Part shown: in pieces, positions 34,758 through 43,448 of the stretch
How positions within the stretch are numbered: the first letter of the stretch is position 1
Layout of the letters: the number at the start of each line of letters is the position of its first letter
DNA from: Streptomyces venezuelae
GTDB lineage: Bacteria; Actinomycetota; Actinomycetes; Streptomycetales; Streptomycetaceae
Length of the DNA stretch: 64,000 bases
Assembly (NCBI RefSeq): GCF_008642275.1
Contig: NZ_CP029189.1
Span: 1,297,001-1,361,000 of the forward strand
Reading direction: 5' to 3'
Notes under the pieces: model-generated
The model's input: the letters and a program-made list of their open reading frames with translations, nothing else
Database searches by the model: none
What the model was told of the DNA's origin: nothing
Made by a program: the position numbers and the translations under genes

Positions 34758-37159
34758 TGGGCTTCCCCTCTCAGGCGGCGCCAGACCTTTTCGGGGGTGA
34801 GCGGCATGTCGATGTGCTGGACGCCCAGATCGGACAGGGCGTCGACGACGGCGTTGACGACGGCCGCGGCGGGCGGGACGGTGGCGATCTCGCCGGCGCC
34901 CTTGGCGCCGAGCGGGTTGTGCGGGCTGGGCGTGACGGTCTTGTCGAGCGTGAAGAACGGCACGTCGGCGGCGCGCGGCAGGGCGTAGGTGGTCAGGTCA
35001 GAGCTGACGAGCAGGCCCTGTTCGTCGTAGACGGCGGCCTCCATCAGGGCCTGGCCGAGGCCGTGCGTGATGCTGCCCTCGATCTGGCCGAGGACGATCT
35101 TGGGGTTGCCGATGTGGCCGGCGTCGTCGACGGCGGTGTAGGACACCACCTCGGTCTCGCCGGTCAGTTCGTCGATCTCGACGACCGCCACGTGCGTTCC
35201 GAAGGGGTAGTTGAAGTCCGGCGGGTCGAAGTGGGTGGTCTCGTCCAGGGCTGGCTCGATCTCCGCGGGCAGCCCCCAGCCGTACCACATGGACATCGCC
35301 AGCTCGGCGAAGGTCTTGGCGTTCTTCTCGTTGCCCTCCTCGTGGACACCGCCGCCCTCGTAGACGACCTTGTCCTCGGGGATCCCCAGGAAGACGGCGC
35401 CGGCCCGGATCAGCTTGCTCTTGATCTTGCGGGCGGTGAGGGCGACGGCGGGCGCGGCCATGCTGTACGAGCGGGACCCGTAGGTGCCCTGCCCGTACGG
35501 GGCCTTCTGCGTGTCACCCTCCAGCACCTGGACGGTGGCCGGGTCGATGCCGAGCTCGTCGGCGGCGACCTGGGCGAAGACCGTGCCGTGGCTCTGGCCG
35601 GTGGAGGCGGAACCGACGATGACGGTGACCTCGCCGGTCGGGTGGACGCGGATGTTCGCGCTCTCCCAGGTGCCGCCGAGCATGCCCTCCTGGGACATCC
35701 GGGTGGAGGGGCCGACCCCGCAGATGGCGACGTAGGTGGCGAGGCCGACACCGAGCCGTTTGCCGCGGGTGCGGGCTTCGGCCTTGCGGGCGGGCATGTC
35801 GGCGTAGCCCGACAGCTCGATGGCCCGGTCGAAGTTCAGCTGGTAGTTCCCGGAGTCGTAGGTCCAGCCGAGTCCGTTGTCGTACGGGAACTTCTCCTTC
35901 GGCACCAGGTTCTTGCGGCGGACGGCCGCCGGGTCCATGCCGATCTCGGAGGCGTACCGGTCGACGAGGCGTTCCATGAGGAAGGCGGCCTCGGCGCGTC
36001 CGCTGCCGCGCTGGGCGCCGAGCGAGACCGTGTTGGTGAAGGCGGCGTACACCTCGCAGAAGGCGGCGCCGATGTCGTACATGCCGCTGATGGAGCGGCC
36101 CATCAGCGCGGTGGCGACACCGGGGCCGATGGTGGAGGGGTATGCGCCGAGGTTGGCGTAGCTGGTGCAGCGCACGGCGGTGATCCGGCCGTCGCGGGTG
36201 CCGGCGAGGGTGACGTGCTGGCGGTGGTCGCGGCCCTGGACGGTGGAGTTCATCAGCCCGGTGCGGGTGTCCACCCACTTCACCGGCCGGCCCAGCGCCT
36301 TGGACAGCAGCAGGACCAGCGCCATGTCGGGGTACAGGTAGCCCTTGGTGCCGAAGCTGCCGCCGACGGTCGGGGCGATCACCCGGAGCTTGTTGAAGGG
36401 GATGCCGAGGACCAGTGCCGAGAGCAGGAAGCGGTGGTTGTGCGGGCCCTGGGTGGAGGCGTAGAGCGTGTACTCGCCGGTGGCCGCGTCGTAGTCGCCG
36501 ACGGCGCCGCGCGGCTCGATGGGGCTGTTGATGGTGCGCTGGTTGACCAGGTCGAGCTCGACGGTGACCTCGGCCTCGGCGATGGCCGCGTCGGTGCGGT
36601 CCTTGTCGCCGCAGGTCCAGTACGCGTTCAGGTTGCCCGGGACGGCCTCGTGCAGCTGGGGTGCGCCCTCGGCGAGCGCCTCGTCGGCTCGGGTGACCAC
36701 GGGCAGCGGCTCGTACTCGACGGCGATGGCGGCGAGTGCCGCGGTGGCCTGGCGCGGGGTCTCGGCGACGACCACGGCGATCGGGTCGCCCACGTGCCGC
36801 ACGGTGTCGCCGGTGAGGACCGGGCGGGCTCCGGGAAGTCCGTAGGGGTGGGGCGGGAAGTGGCTCTCGACGCCGCCGGGGATCCAGATGCAGGGCAGCG
36901 GCATGACGTCGGTGAAGTCGGCGGCGGTGGCCACCTTGAGCACACCGGGCAGCTGCTCGGCGGCCTTGGTCTCGATGGAGAGGATCTTCGCGTGCGCCAC
37001 CGGGCTGCCCAGGATGGCCATGTGGGCGGTGCGCGGCAGGTCGATGTCCGCCACGTACGTGGCCTCGCCGCGCAGCAGCTGCGGATCCTCGCGGCTGTCC
37101 AGCGGCTGCCCGAGGACGCCGCTCCCCGTGGCCGGGGCCTCCCCCGTCACTGCGGTCAT
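34754..37159 (-). CDS. Molybdenum hydroxylase, large molybdopterin-binding subunit (CoxL form II/aldehyde oxidase-like)
   Basis: The 801-residue subunit carries the aldehyde oxidase/xanthine dehydrogenase molybdopterin domain: [31 protein letters not shown], and the C-terminal catalytic-Glu motif [16 protein letters not shown]. The loop that in true aerobic CO dehydrogenase reads AYRCSFR is [18 protein letters not shown] here, so this is a form-II enzyme of unknown substrate (an aldehyde or N-heterocycle), not a CO dehydrogenase. AGGAGG precedes the ATG. Order in the operon is small, large, medium. Confidence 0.92.
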   Translation of the reverse strand: MTAVTGEAPATGSGVLGQPLDSREDPQLLRGEATYVADIDLPRTAHMAILGSPVAHAKILSIETKAAEQLPGVLKVATAADFTDVMPLPCIWIPGGVESHFPPHPYGLPGARPVLTGDTVRHVGDPIAVVVAETPRQATAALAAIAVEYEPLPVVTRADEALAEGAPQLHEAVPGNLNAYWTCGDKDRTDAAIAEAEVTVELDLVNQRTINSPIEPRGAVGDYDAATGEYTLYASTQGPHNHRFLLSALVLGIPFNKLRVIAPTVGGSFGTKGYLYPDMALVLLLSKALGRPVKWVDTRTGLMNSTVQGRDHRQHVTLAGTRDGRITAVRCTSYANLGAYPSTIGPGVATALMGRSISGMYDIGAAFCEVYAAFTNTVSLGAQRGSGRAEAAFLMERLVDRYASEIGMDPAAVRRKNLVPKEKFPYDNGLGWTYDSGNYQLNFDRAIELSGYADMPARKAEARTRGKRLGVGLATYVAICGVGPSTRMSQEGMLGGTWESANIRVHPTGEVTVIVGSASTGQSHGTVFAQVAADELGIDPATVQVLEGDTQKAPYGQGTYGSRSYSMAAPAVALTARKIKSKLIRAGAVFLGIPEDKVVYEGGGVHEEGNEKNAKTFAELAMSMWYGWGLPAEIEPALDETTHFDPPDFNYPFGTHVAVVEIDELTGETEVVSYTAVDDAGHIGNPKIVLGQIEGSITHGLGQALMEAAVYDEQGLLVSSDLTTYALPRAADVPFFTLDKTVTPSPHNPLGAKGAGEIATVPPAAAVVNAVVDALSDLGVQHIDMPLTPEKVWRRLRGEAQ

Positions 37160-37164
37160 GTCCC

Positions 37165-37659
37165 TCACACCTCCTGTCCGGCAGCGGAGCGGGCGGTGGC
37201 GCAGGCGCGCTGCACGCCCCGTACGACGCTGTGGTAGCCGGTGCAGCGGCACAGGTTGCCGGTGAGCCACTCGCGGATCTCGGGCTCGGTGGGGGCCTCT
37301 CGGTCCGCGGCGTTCTCGACGAGTTCACCGAGGGCCATGACCATGCCGGGGGTGCAGAAGCCGCACTGGGTGCCGTGTTCCTGGCGCAGTGCCTCCTGGA
37401 GGCCGGACAGTTCACCGCCGCGGGTGGTCTCGCCCTCGATGGTGGCCACCTCGCCGCCGGCGGCGGACGCGGTCAGGACCAGGCAGCTCTTGACCGACCT
37501 GCCGTCGAGGCGGACGACGCAGGTTCCGCACTGGCCGGTGTCGCAGCCGACCTTGGTGCCGGTCAGCCCGAGGCCGTCGCGGAGCCGTTCCACGAGCAGT
37601 TCGTTCGGCTGCGCCGCGAACTGCTCGGGTCTTCCGTTCACGTTCAGTGTGATATCCAT
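37165..37659 (-). CDS. Molybdenum hydroxylase, 2Fe-2S small subunit (CoxS-like)
   Basis: The 164-residue subunit has the plant-type ferredoxin cluster (Cys39, Cys44, Cys47, Cys59 in [12 protein letters not shown] and SVKSCLVL) and the second, all-helical cluster domain ([26 protein letters not shown]). It links the molybdenum site to FAD. It overlaps the NADP oxidoreductase gene by 16 bases and leaves five bases to the large subunit. Confidence 0.93.
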   Translation of the reverse strand: MDITLNVNGRPEQFAAQPNELLVERLRDGLGLTGTKVGCDTGQCGTCVVRLDGRSVKSCLVLTASAAGGEVATIEGETTRGGELSGLQEALRQEHGTQCGFCTPGMVMALGELVENAADREAPTEPEIREWLTGNLCRCTGYHSVVRGVQRACATARSAAGQEV

Positions 37660-38270
37660 GCCAGCGCCTGCGCTTCCGTGAGCGGCCGGTTGAAAAGGGG
37701 CCCGCCGGGCTGCTGGAGAATTCCTCCGGAGTGCAGCGGGCCGGTGTCCACGGGTGCGAATCCCAGATCCGTGATGATTCCCGCGACGATTTCCTTCGAT
37801 TTCCCGTCGTCGCCCGCCGTGAAATGTGCCAGGCGCTCTCCCGGAGTGGTTCCGGCGGCGGTCCCGGCGACGGCGAGGGTTTCGAAATGCATGGTGTTCA
37901 GGGATTTCACGATCTGGGCGTCCGGGTACCACTCGGCGACCAGGTCGCTGGAGCCGCGCCCGCCGAGGTCGGCGGGGGTGCCGGGGCCGCCGAACGCGTT
38001 CGTGGCGTCGACGAGCACCTTGTCCTGCACGGCGTACGGCGGGAGCAGCCCGCGGACGCGCTCGAAGGGCACCATCAGCACCAGGAGTTCGGCCCGGTCG
38101 GCGGCCTCGGCGGGGTGCGCCGCCGAGGCCGCCCGTCCCAGCTCGGCCACGAGCGGGCCGAGGGTCTGCGGGCCCCGGGCGTTGGCGAGGACGACCTGGT
38201 GGCCTGCCGCCACGAGGATCCTGGCCAGGGTCGAGCCGATCCGCCCGGTGCCGATGATGCCTGTCCGCAT
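37644..38270 (-). CDS. NAD(P)-binding oxidoreductase, F420-dependent NADP reductase-like
   Basis: The 208-residue protein has the Rossmann start [21 protein letters not shown] and the family segment [12 protein letters not shown] with LVDATNAF. It could transfer hydride between NADP and another cofactor or act on a small substrate. AGGAGC precedes the ATG, and the gene overlaps the 2Fe-2S subunit by 16 bases, so it belongs to the hydroxylase operon. Confidence 0.82.
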   Translation of the reverse strand: MRTGIIGTGRIGSTLARILVAAGHQVVLANARGPQTLGPLVAELGRAASAAHPAEAADRAELLVLMVPFERVRGLLPPYAVQDKVLVDATNAFGGPGTPADLGGRGSSDLVAEWYPDAQIVKSLNTMHFETLAVAGTAAGTTPGERLAHFTAGDDGKSKEIVAGIITDLGFAPVDTGPLHSGGILQQPGGPLFNRPLTEAQALAWISH

Positions 38271-38331
38271 TGCCGCTCCTCGGGAATGGGTGTGTCGCTC
38301 GCGGTCGCCGGTCTCGGTCGCGATCGCGCTC

Positions 38332-39816
38332 TCAGTCCATGCCGATCCAGACCGACTTGGTCTGGGTGTAGCTCTCCAGCGACTCGGGGCCGCACTCGCG
38401 GCCGTAGCCGGAGGCCTTGTAACCGCCGTAGGGCACGGCGGGGTCGTACTGGTTGTAGCAGTTGACCCAGACCGTGCCGGCCTTGATCTGCGAGGCGACG
38501 CGGTGGGCCCGCCGCAGGTCCTTGGTGTGGACGCCGGCGGCGAGGCCGTACGCGCTGTCGTTGGCGATGCGGACGGCGTCCTCCTCGGTGTCGAAGGGGA
38601 TGATCGACAGGACCGGGCCGAAGATCTCCTCCTGGGCGATCCGCATGCTGTTGTCGACGCCGGTGAAGATGGTCGGCAGGAAGTACAGGCCTTGGCTTGA
38701 GGCGCCCTCGGGGGTCCAGCCGCTTCCGCCGGTGCGCAGGACCGCGCCTTCCTTCTCGCCGACCTCGATGTACGAGCTGACCTTGTCGAACTGTCCGCGG
38801 TGGGCCAGCGGTCCGAAGAGGGTGGCCGGGTCGCGGGGGTCGCCGGGCTTGAGGTCGGCGGCCCGGCGGACCAGGCGTTCGACCATCTCGTCGTGGATGG
38901 GGCGCTGGAGCAGCAGCCGGGAGCCGGCGGTGCAGATCTCGCCCTTGTTGTAGTAGATGCCGAAGAAGGCGAGTTCCTCGGCGGCGTCGAGGTCGGCATC
39001 GGCGAAGACGATGTTGGCAGACTTGCCGCCGAGCTCCATCGTCACCTTCTTCAGGGTGCCGGCCGCCTTGCGGATGATCGTCTGGCCGACCGAGGTGGAG
39101 CCGGTGAAGGCGATCTTGTCGATGTCGGGGTGGCCGGTGAGGGTCTCCCCCAGTTCCACGCCCGGACCGGTGATGACGTTCAGCACCCCGTCGGGGATCT
39201 CCGCCTCCTGGAACAGCTCGGCGATCTTCAGGGCGGTCAGCGGGGTGGCCGGTGAGGGCTTGTGGACCACCGTGTTGCCCGCGGCGAGTGCCGGCGCGAT
39301 CTTCGTCATCGACAGCAGCAGCGGGAAGTTGAACGGGGTGATGGCGCAGACCACGCCCAGCGGCTCGCGCAGGGTGTAGGCGAGCTGGCCGCCGGCCGGG
39401 GCGCGCGAGGATCCGTCGACACGGGTCACGGCCCCGGCGTAGTAGTGCATGAGCTGAGCGGCCATGGGGGCGTCGACCGTGCTGGAGAACGCGAACGGCT
39501 TGCCCATGTCCACGGTCTCCAGCAGGGCGATCTCCTCCAGGTCGCGCTCGATGAGCTCACCGACCCGGTTCAGCCGCAGCGCGCGCTCCTGGGCGGACAG
39601 TCTGCTCCAGGGGCCTTCCTCGTACGCCGTGCGGGCGGCGGCCACGGCCGCGTCCGCGTCGGCGGCGGCCGCCTGGGCCACCGGTACGATCTCCTGTCCG
39701 TCCACGGGGCTGATGTCCGGTTCGGTTCGGCCGTCCCGGGCCGGGACCCAGGCGCCGCCGATGAACAGTTTCCCGGGGTTGTCGAGGGGCTGGCCGCTCA
39801 GCTCACGCTTGGTCAT
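38332..39816 (-). CDS. NAD(P)-dependent aldehyde dehydrogenase
   Basis: The 494-residue enzyme has the ALDH signature motifs: ITPFNFPLLLSMTKIAPALAAGN, catalytic Glu in MELGGKSANIVF (near 260), catalytic Cys in GEICTAGSRLL (near 294) and EEIFGPVLSIIPF. It is of the betaine/phenylacetaldehyde dehydrogenase type; substrate unknown. It oxidises an aldehyde to the acid and may work together with the molybdenum hydroxylase encoded just downstream. Confidence 0.92.
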   Translation of the reverse strand: MTKRELSGQPLDNPGKLFIGGAWVPARDGRTEPDISPVDGQEIVPVAQAAAADADAAVAAARTAYEEGPWSRLSAQERALRLNRVGELIERDLEEIALLETVDMGKPFAFSSTVDAPMAAQLMHYYAGAVTRVDGSSRAPAGGQLAYTLREPLGVVCAITPFNFPLLLSMTKIAPALAAGNTVVHKPSPATPLTALKIAELFQEAEIPDGVLNVITGPGVELGETLTGHPDIDKIAFTGSTSVGQTIIRKAAGTLKKVTMELGGKSANIVFADADLDAAEELAFFGIYYNKGEICTAGSRLLLQRPIHDEMVERLVRRAADLKPGDPRDPATLFGPLAHRGQFDKVSSYIEVGEKEGAVLRTGGSGWTPEGASSQGLYFLPTIFTGVDNSMRIAQEEIFGPVLSIIPFDTEEDAVRIANDSAYGLAAGVHTKDLRRAHRVASQIKAGTVWVNCYNQYDPAVPYGGYKASGYGRECGPESLESYTQTKSVWIGMD

Positions 39817-39845
39817 GGCTGCCTTCCGGTTTCGGGTGCGGGGGT

Positions 39846-40586
39846 CTAGCCCTTCGCGAGCTGCCTCAAGAAGGTCTCGGCGAGGGCCTTGGAGGAGTAG
39901 GGGTTCTGGCCGGTCGTCAGCTTGCGGTCGACGACCACGTGCGAGTCCCAGATCGCTTCGGCCTTCTCGTAGCGGGCACCGAGCCGGGTGAGTTCGACCT
40001 CCAGGATCAGCGGAAGCCGGCCGGCCATGTTGGTGACCAGTTCCTCGCTGTGCGAGAAGGCGGTCATCCGGTAGCCCTCGAAGGGCCAGCGGCCTTCGCC
40101 GTCGCGCAGTGCGAGCAGCGAGGTGTGGCCGTGGCACACGGTGGCGAGCGGTTTGTCCTGGGCGATGACCCAGCGCAGGATCTGGGCGAGCTCGTCGGAC
40201 TTGGGGAGGTCGCCGATGGCGCCGTGGCCGCCGCTGACGTAGACCCCGTCGTAGTCCGTGATGTCCTTCTCGGTGAGGGTCTCCAGGGCGATGGGGGTCC
40301 TCAGCTGGGGGGTGTTCTCGATGACCCGGACGTACTCGGCGGCGTTGGCCGCGTCCTCGTCCGGCGAACCCTGGGGGCGGACCCACTGGAGGAACTGGGG
40401 GTCGATGCTGGTCTGGTCGACCGTCGGCGCCCGGCCTCCGATCGTCGCCACGTCCACGTCGTGGCCGGCCGCCTTGAAGAGCGTGAAGGGAACGACGAAT
40501 TCCTCGGCCCAGAATCCCGAGGGGTGCTGTTCGCCGTCGAGCAGATGCAGTGTGGCTTTGGCCGTCATGACGACGAGAATCTTCAT
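39846..40586 (-). CDS. DJ-1/PfpI (Hsp31-like) protein
   Basis: The 246-residue protein has the DJ-1 fold pattern with nucleophile Cys in TVCHGHTSLLAL and an acidic partner in GFWAEEFVVPF. Members are glyoxalase III-like, chaperone or amidotransferase-like enzymes against reactive carbonyls. It is upstream of the aldehyde dehydrogenase with 29 bases between. It is one of three PfpI-type genes in this cluster. Confidence 0.88.
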   Translation of the reverse strand: MKILVVMTAKATLHLLDGEQHPSGFWAEEFVVPFTLFKAAGHDVDVATIGGRAPTVDQTSIDPQFLQWVRPQGSPDEDAANAAEYVRVIENTPQLRTPIALETLTEKDITDYDGVYVSGGHGAIGDLPKSDELAQILRWVIAQDKPLATVCHGHTSLLALRDGEGRWPFEGYRMTAFSHSEELVTNMAGRLPLILEVELTRLGARYEKAEAIWDSHVVVDRKLTTGQNPYSSKALAETFLRQLAKG

Positions 40587-40656
40587 GATTCTCTCCTTGT
40601 TCTGGATTCGCTGCCGATTCAACACGCCACCCGCAGGGGGCGTAAGGGGGATGACG

Positions 40657-41412
40657 TCAGGCCCGCGATACTTCGTCACGTGCGTCCAACGCCGAGATGA
40701 TGGTGCGGAATTCACCGACCAGGGGGTGGTCGGGGTGAGCTTCGGCGAATATGCGCTCCCCGTACAGAGCCGCCATTTCCGGCGAGTAGGGAAGGATTCC
40801 GGCCAGTGGCGCCCCGTAGACCGCCTCGGAGCGCTTGCGGGCCGCTTCCCGGTCGATGCCTTCGGGGGCCATGCTCAGTACCAGGGTCCGCCGGCAGGTG
40901 AGGCGTCCGGCGAGGGCGATGGTCTCCTCGACCCCGGAGAGGTCGATGCGGTCGGCCCGCGCCATGATCATCAGTACGTCGGCGCTCGCCATGGCGGTCA
41001 CCGACTCGTTGTTGAGCCCGGCGTGGGTGTCGAGCAGCAGCACGTCGAGGGCGTGGTGCGCGGCCAGCCGGTCGAAGCCCTCCGGTAGCAGCCCCACGTC
41101 GTAGCCGCCGCCCATGATCTCGCGGAGGGCGGCCGTCCCGGTCCGGGCCGGTACGACGTACAGACCCCCCTGACCGGGGAACGCGCCCGTCTCCTGGGCG
41201 GTGGTCTCGATCTCGCAGCGCCCGAGCAGGTAGTCGGTCAGGGAGGCGCCGGGCCCCAGGCGGAACAGCAGGTCCAGGGTCGGCGACTGGATGTCGGTGT
41301 CGACCAGCCCCACCCGGCGCCCCTCGGCCGCGAGGAGCAGCGCGAGGTTCGCCAGTACCGAGGACTTGCCCGTCCCACCGCGGTGCGAGTGCACGACGAT
41401 GGTGCGGGTCAT
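40657..41412 (-). CDS. MinD/ParA-like ATPase
   Basis: The 251-residue protein has a deviant Walker A motif (HSHRGGTGKSSVLANLALLL), GLVDTDIQSPTLDLLF and LLLDTHAGLNNES. No ParB or MinE partner is present. Its ATG follows the phosphatase stop with no gap, making it the last gene of the partner-switching operon. It has no clear C-terminal amphipathic membrane helix, so it is more likely a signalling or localisation ATPase than a cell-division MinD. Confidence 0.88.
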   Translation of the reverse strand: MTRTIVVHSHRGGTGKSSVLANLALLLAAEGRRVGLVDTDIQSPTLDLLFRLGPGASLTDYLLGRCEIETTAQETGAFPGQGGLYVVPARTGTAALREIMGGGYDVGLLPEGFDRLAAHHALDVLLLDTHAGLNNESVTAMASADVLMIMARADRIDLSGVEETIALAGRLTCRRTLVLSMAPEGIDREAARKRSEAVYGAPLAGILPYSPEMAALYGERIFAEAHPDHPLVGEFRTIISALDARDEVSRA

Positions 41413-42669
41413 CTAGGCCACCACCCGGGTGCCGGCGCCGTCCGCGTGCGGCCCCCGCGCCGCGCGTGGCCGGTGCAGGGCCAGCATGGTGACGTCGTCG
41501 TGCTGTTCGGCGGTGCCGGTGTGCTCGCGCACCGCCCAGTCCATCCGGTCGACCACGTCCTTGCCGCTGGCCGCCGGACCGGCGAGGAGTTCGAGCATCC
41601 TGTCGTCGCCGAGGAAACTGCCGTTCGGGCAGCGGGCCTCGGGGACTCCGTCGGTGAACGCGAACAGGGTGTCGCCCGGGTCGAGCTGGGCGTAGCCGAG
41701 GGTGTAGACGCAGTCGGGCAGGATCCCGACGGCCGGTCCGGTGATGTGGAGGGCGACGGGCGGGCTGCCGTCGGCCGGCAGCAGCAGGGGCGGGTTGTGG
41801 CCGCCGTTGATGTAGACGAGGCTGCCGGTGAGCGGGTCGAGCACCCCGAAGAAGAGGGTGGCGAAGTAGCCCTGCCTCAGGTGGTTGCGGGTGAGGTAGC
41901 CGTTGGTGGCGGTGACCGCGTTGAGCAGCGGGGTGGCGCCGACGACCGGGATCCGCCGGCTGCCGCCGGCGCGTCCGGCGACCAGGTGCTGCAGGCCGCT
42001 GTTCTGCGCGGTGTGCCGCAGCAGGGAACGGATGAGCGCCATGAACAGCGCGGCTCCGACCCCTTTGTCGCAGACGTCGGCGACGACGAAGGCGAGCCGG
42101 CGGCCGCGGGAGATCTCGAAGACGTCGTAGAAGTCTCCGGCGACCTGCCGGGCGGGACGGAACCGCACGTCGATCTCCCAGCCGTCGGGGACGGGCATCG
42201 ATTCGGGCAGGAAGCCCGCCTGGATCTCCCGGCCGATCTCCAGTTCCTTCTCGTAGCCCATGAGTTCGGCGCGGGCGTCGGCCTCCCGCAGGGTGCGGCC
42301 GAGTCCGGCGCGCTCCGAGCAGCTGTGCAGCCGGGCCCCGACGAGGGCGGGCAGGAAGGGCGGTACGAGGTAGTCGTGCCCGATCCGGACGTGCTCCTCC
42401 AGGGCGGCGAACTCCGTCACCGTCCAGACGACCACGATGGGGGCCCCGGCCCAGCGGCGGAGCCGGCGTACGGCCATCCGCACCGCCTCCCCGTCGGACT
42501 CGGCCGGGGCGAGCAGCACGTCCGCGACGGGCAGCAGTTCCATGGCGCCTTCGCGCAGCTCCGTCAGGGAGCGGGTGACGAGTGCCGCGTCCATCGTCCG
42601 CAGAGCGTCGAGCAGCTCGGGCGGCGGTAGCGGGTACGCGTCGAGGATGATCACGGTCGTGGAGGGCAT
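41413..42669 (-). CDS. SpoIIE/RsbU-type PP2C phosphatase with N-terminal receiver-like domain
   Basis: The 418-residue protein has a receiver-like N-terminal domain (about 1-110, with no clear phospho-acceptor set) and a PP2C SpoIIE domain: GREIQAGFLPES, metal-binding RQVAGDFYDVF, VADVCDKGVGAALFM, FAFTDGVPEARCPNG and EQHDDVTMLAL. It should dephosphorylate one or both STAS proteins of the operon and so release a target from the RsbW-like kinase. It overlaps the kinase gene by 19 bases. Confidence 0.92.
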   Translation of the reverse strand: MPSTTVIILDAYPLPPPELLDALRTMDAALVTRSLTELREGAMELLPVADVLLAPAESDGEAVRMAVRRLRRWAGAPIVVVWTVTEFAALEEHVRIGHDYLVPPFLPALVGARLHSCSERAGLGRTLREADARAELMGYEKELEIGREIQAGFLPESMPVPDGWEIDVRFRPARQVAGDFYDVFEISRGRRLAFVVADVCDKGVGAALFMALIRSLLRHTAQNSGLQHLVAGRAGGSRRIPVVGATPLLNAVTATNGYLTRNHLRQGYFATLFFGVLDPLTGSLVYINGGHNPPLLLPADGSPPVALHITGPAVGILPDCVYTLGYAQLDPGDTLFAFTDGVPEARCPNGSFLGDDRMLELLAGPAASGKDVVDRMDWAVREHTGTAEQHDDVTMLALHRPRAARGPHADGAGTRVVA

Positions 42670-43124
42670 GGGTCCGTCCCCTCAGCCTTCACAGTCAGGG
42701 TGCTGATGTTGCGGCCGTCCCTGTGCGCGTAGCCGAACTCGTCCACACTGGTGAGCGCCAGGTGGATGCCGAGGCCGCCGATCCGCCGTTCCTCGGGTGG
42801 GACCCCGGGGGCGGGCGGCAGGCGGCCTTCGACGGGGTCGAAGGGGGGTGCGCAGTCCTCGATGACGATCTGCACCCCGCCCGGGCCGGAGCGGCCGCGG
42901 ACGGTGATCCGTCCGTCACCGCCCCGGTACCCGTGCATCACGATGTTCGTGGCCAGTTCGTCCACGGCCAGCCGGAGCCGGTAGGCGGCGCCCTTGTCCA
43001 GGCCCGCCGCCCCGGCCAGCCGCAGGACGAACGAGGCGATGTCGCCCAGTGCCCCCACCGTCGCGGGCACTTCCATGACGCAGGACGTCCTCGCCAGTTC
43101 GACCATGTCAGTCACGGTGGTCAC
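42651..43124 (-). CDS. RsbW-like anti-sigma serine kinase (HATPase)
   Basis: The 157-residue GHKL ATPase has the N box LAVDELATNIVMHGYRGGDG, VIEDCAPPFDP and GGLGIHLALTSVDEF. It should bind a sigma factor or other target and phosphorylate a STAS antagonist. No sigma gene is adjacent. Starts with GTG overlapping the STAS stop by four bases. Confidence 0.9.
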   Translation of the reverse strand: MTTVTDMVELARTSCVMEVPATVGALGDIASFVLRLAGAAGLDKGAAYRLRLAVDELATNIVMHGYRGGDGRITVRGRSGPGGVQIVIEDCAPPFDPVEGRLPPAPGVPPEERRIGGLGIHLALTSVDEFGYAHRDGRNISTLTVKAEGTDPCPPRP

Positions 43125-43432
43125 TCATCGGAGAGGACGATGCTGCGGTCGAGCCCGGCGGTCCGGATGGTCCGGGACACGGGCTCGATGGCGCCGACCA
43201 CCTTGATGGTGACGTCGTTCGCGACCTTCTGCTGGGCGAACACCAGGGAGCGCAGTCCGGCGCTGGCCATGTAGCCGACGCCCGCCATCCTGATCTCGAC
43301 GGTCTGGGTGCCGTGGCCGGCGGCCTTCTCGATGGTCCTGTGGAAGTCCGGCGCGGTCTTGGCGTCCAGCTCGCCCGTCAGTTCGATCACGGTGGTGTCG
43401 CCCTCGATGCTCAGGGACACGGAAAGCGGCAT
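43121..43432 (-). CDS. STAS-domain anti-sigma factor antagonist (RsbV-like)
   Basis: The 103-residue single STAS domain carries the phosphorylation-site motif MASAGLRSL (Ser57). It lies directly upstream of the kinase and phosphatase genes, a complete partner-switching module. A second STAS gene lies at 45593, beyond glgX. Confidence 0.92.
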   Translation of the reverse strand: MPLSVSLSIEGDTTVIELTGELDAKTAPDFHRTIEKAAGHGTQTVEIRMAGVGYMASAGLRSLVFAQQKVANDVTIKVVGAIEPVSRTIRTAGLDRSIVLSDE

Positions 43433-43448
43433 GTCAGGTCTCCTTCGG

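Noticed and set aside
34814..37237. An 807-codon plus-strand frame opposite the molybdenum hydroxylase large subunit
   Set aside because: Valine/glycine-rich shadow without recognisable motifs; the minus strand has the complete cofactor-binding signatures.
34754..37659. Aerobic carbon monoxide dehydrogenase
   Set aside because: The AYRCSFR active-site loop is replaced by GAQRGSGR, which marks form-II enzymes of other substrates.
40657..41412. ParA of a plasmid or chromosome partition system
   Set aside because: No ParB gene and no parS-like palindromes nearby; the gene is embedded in a signalling operon.
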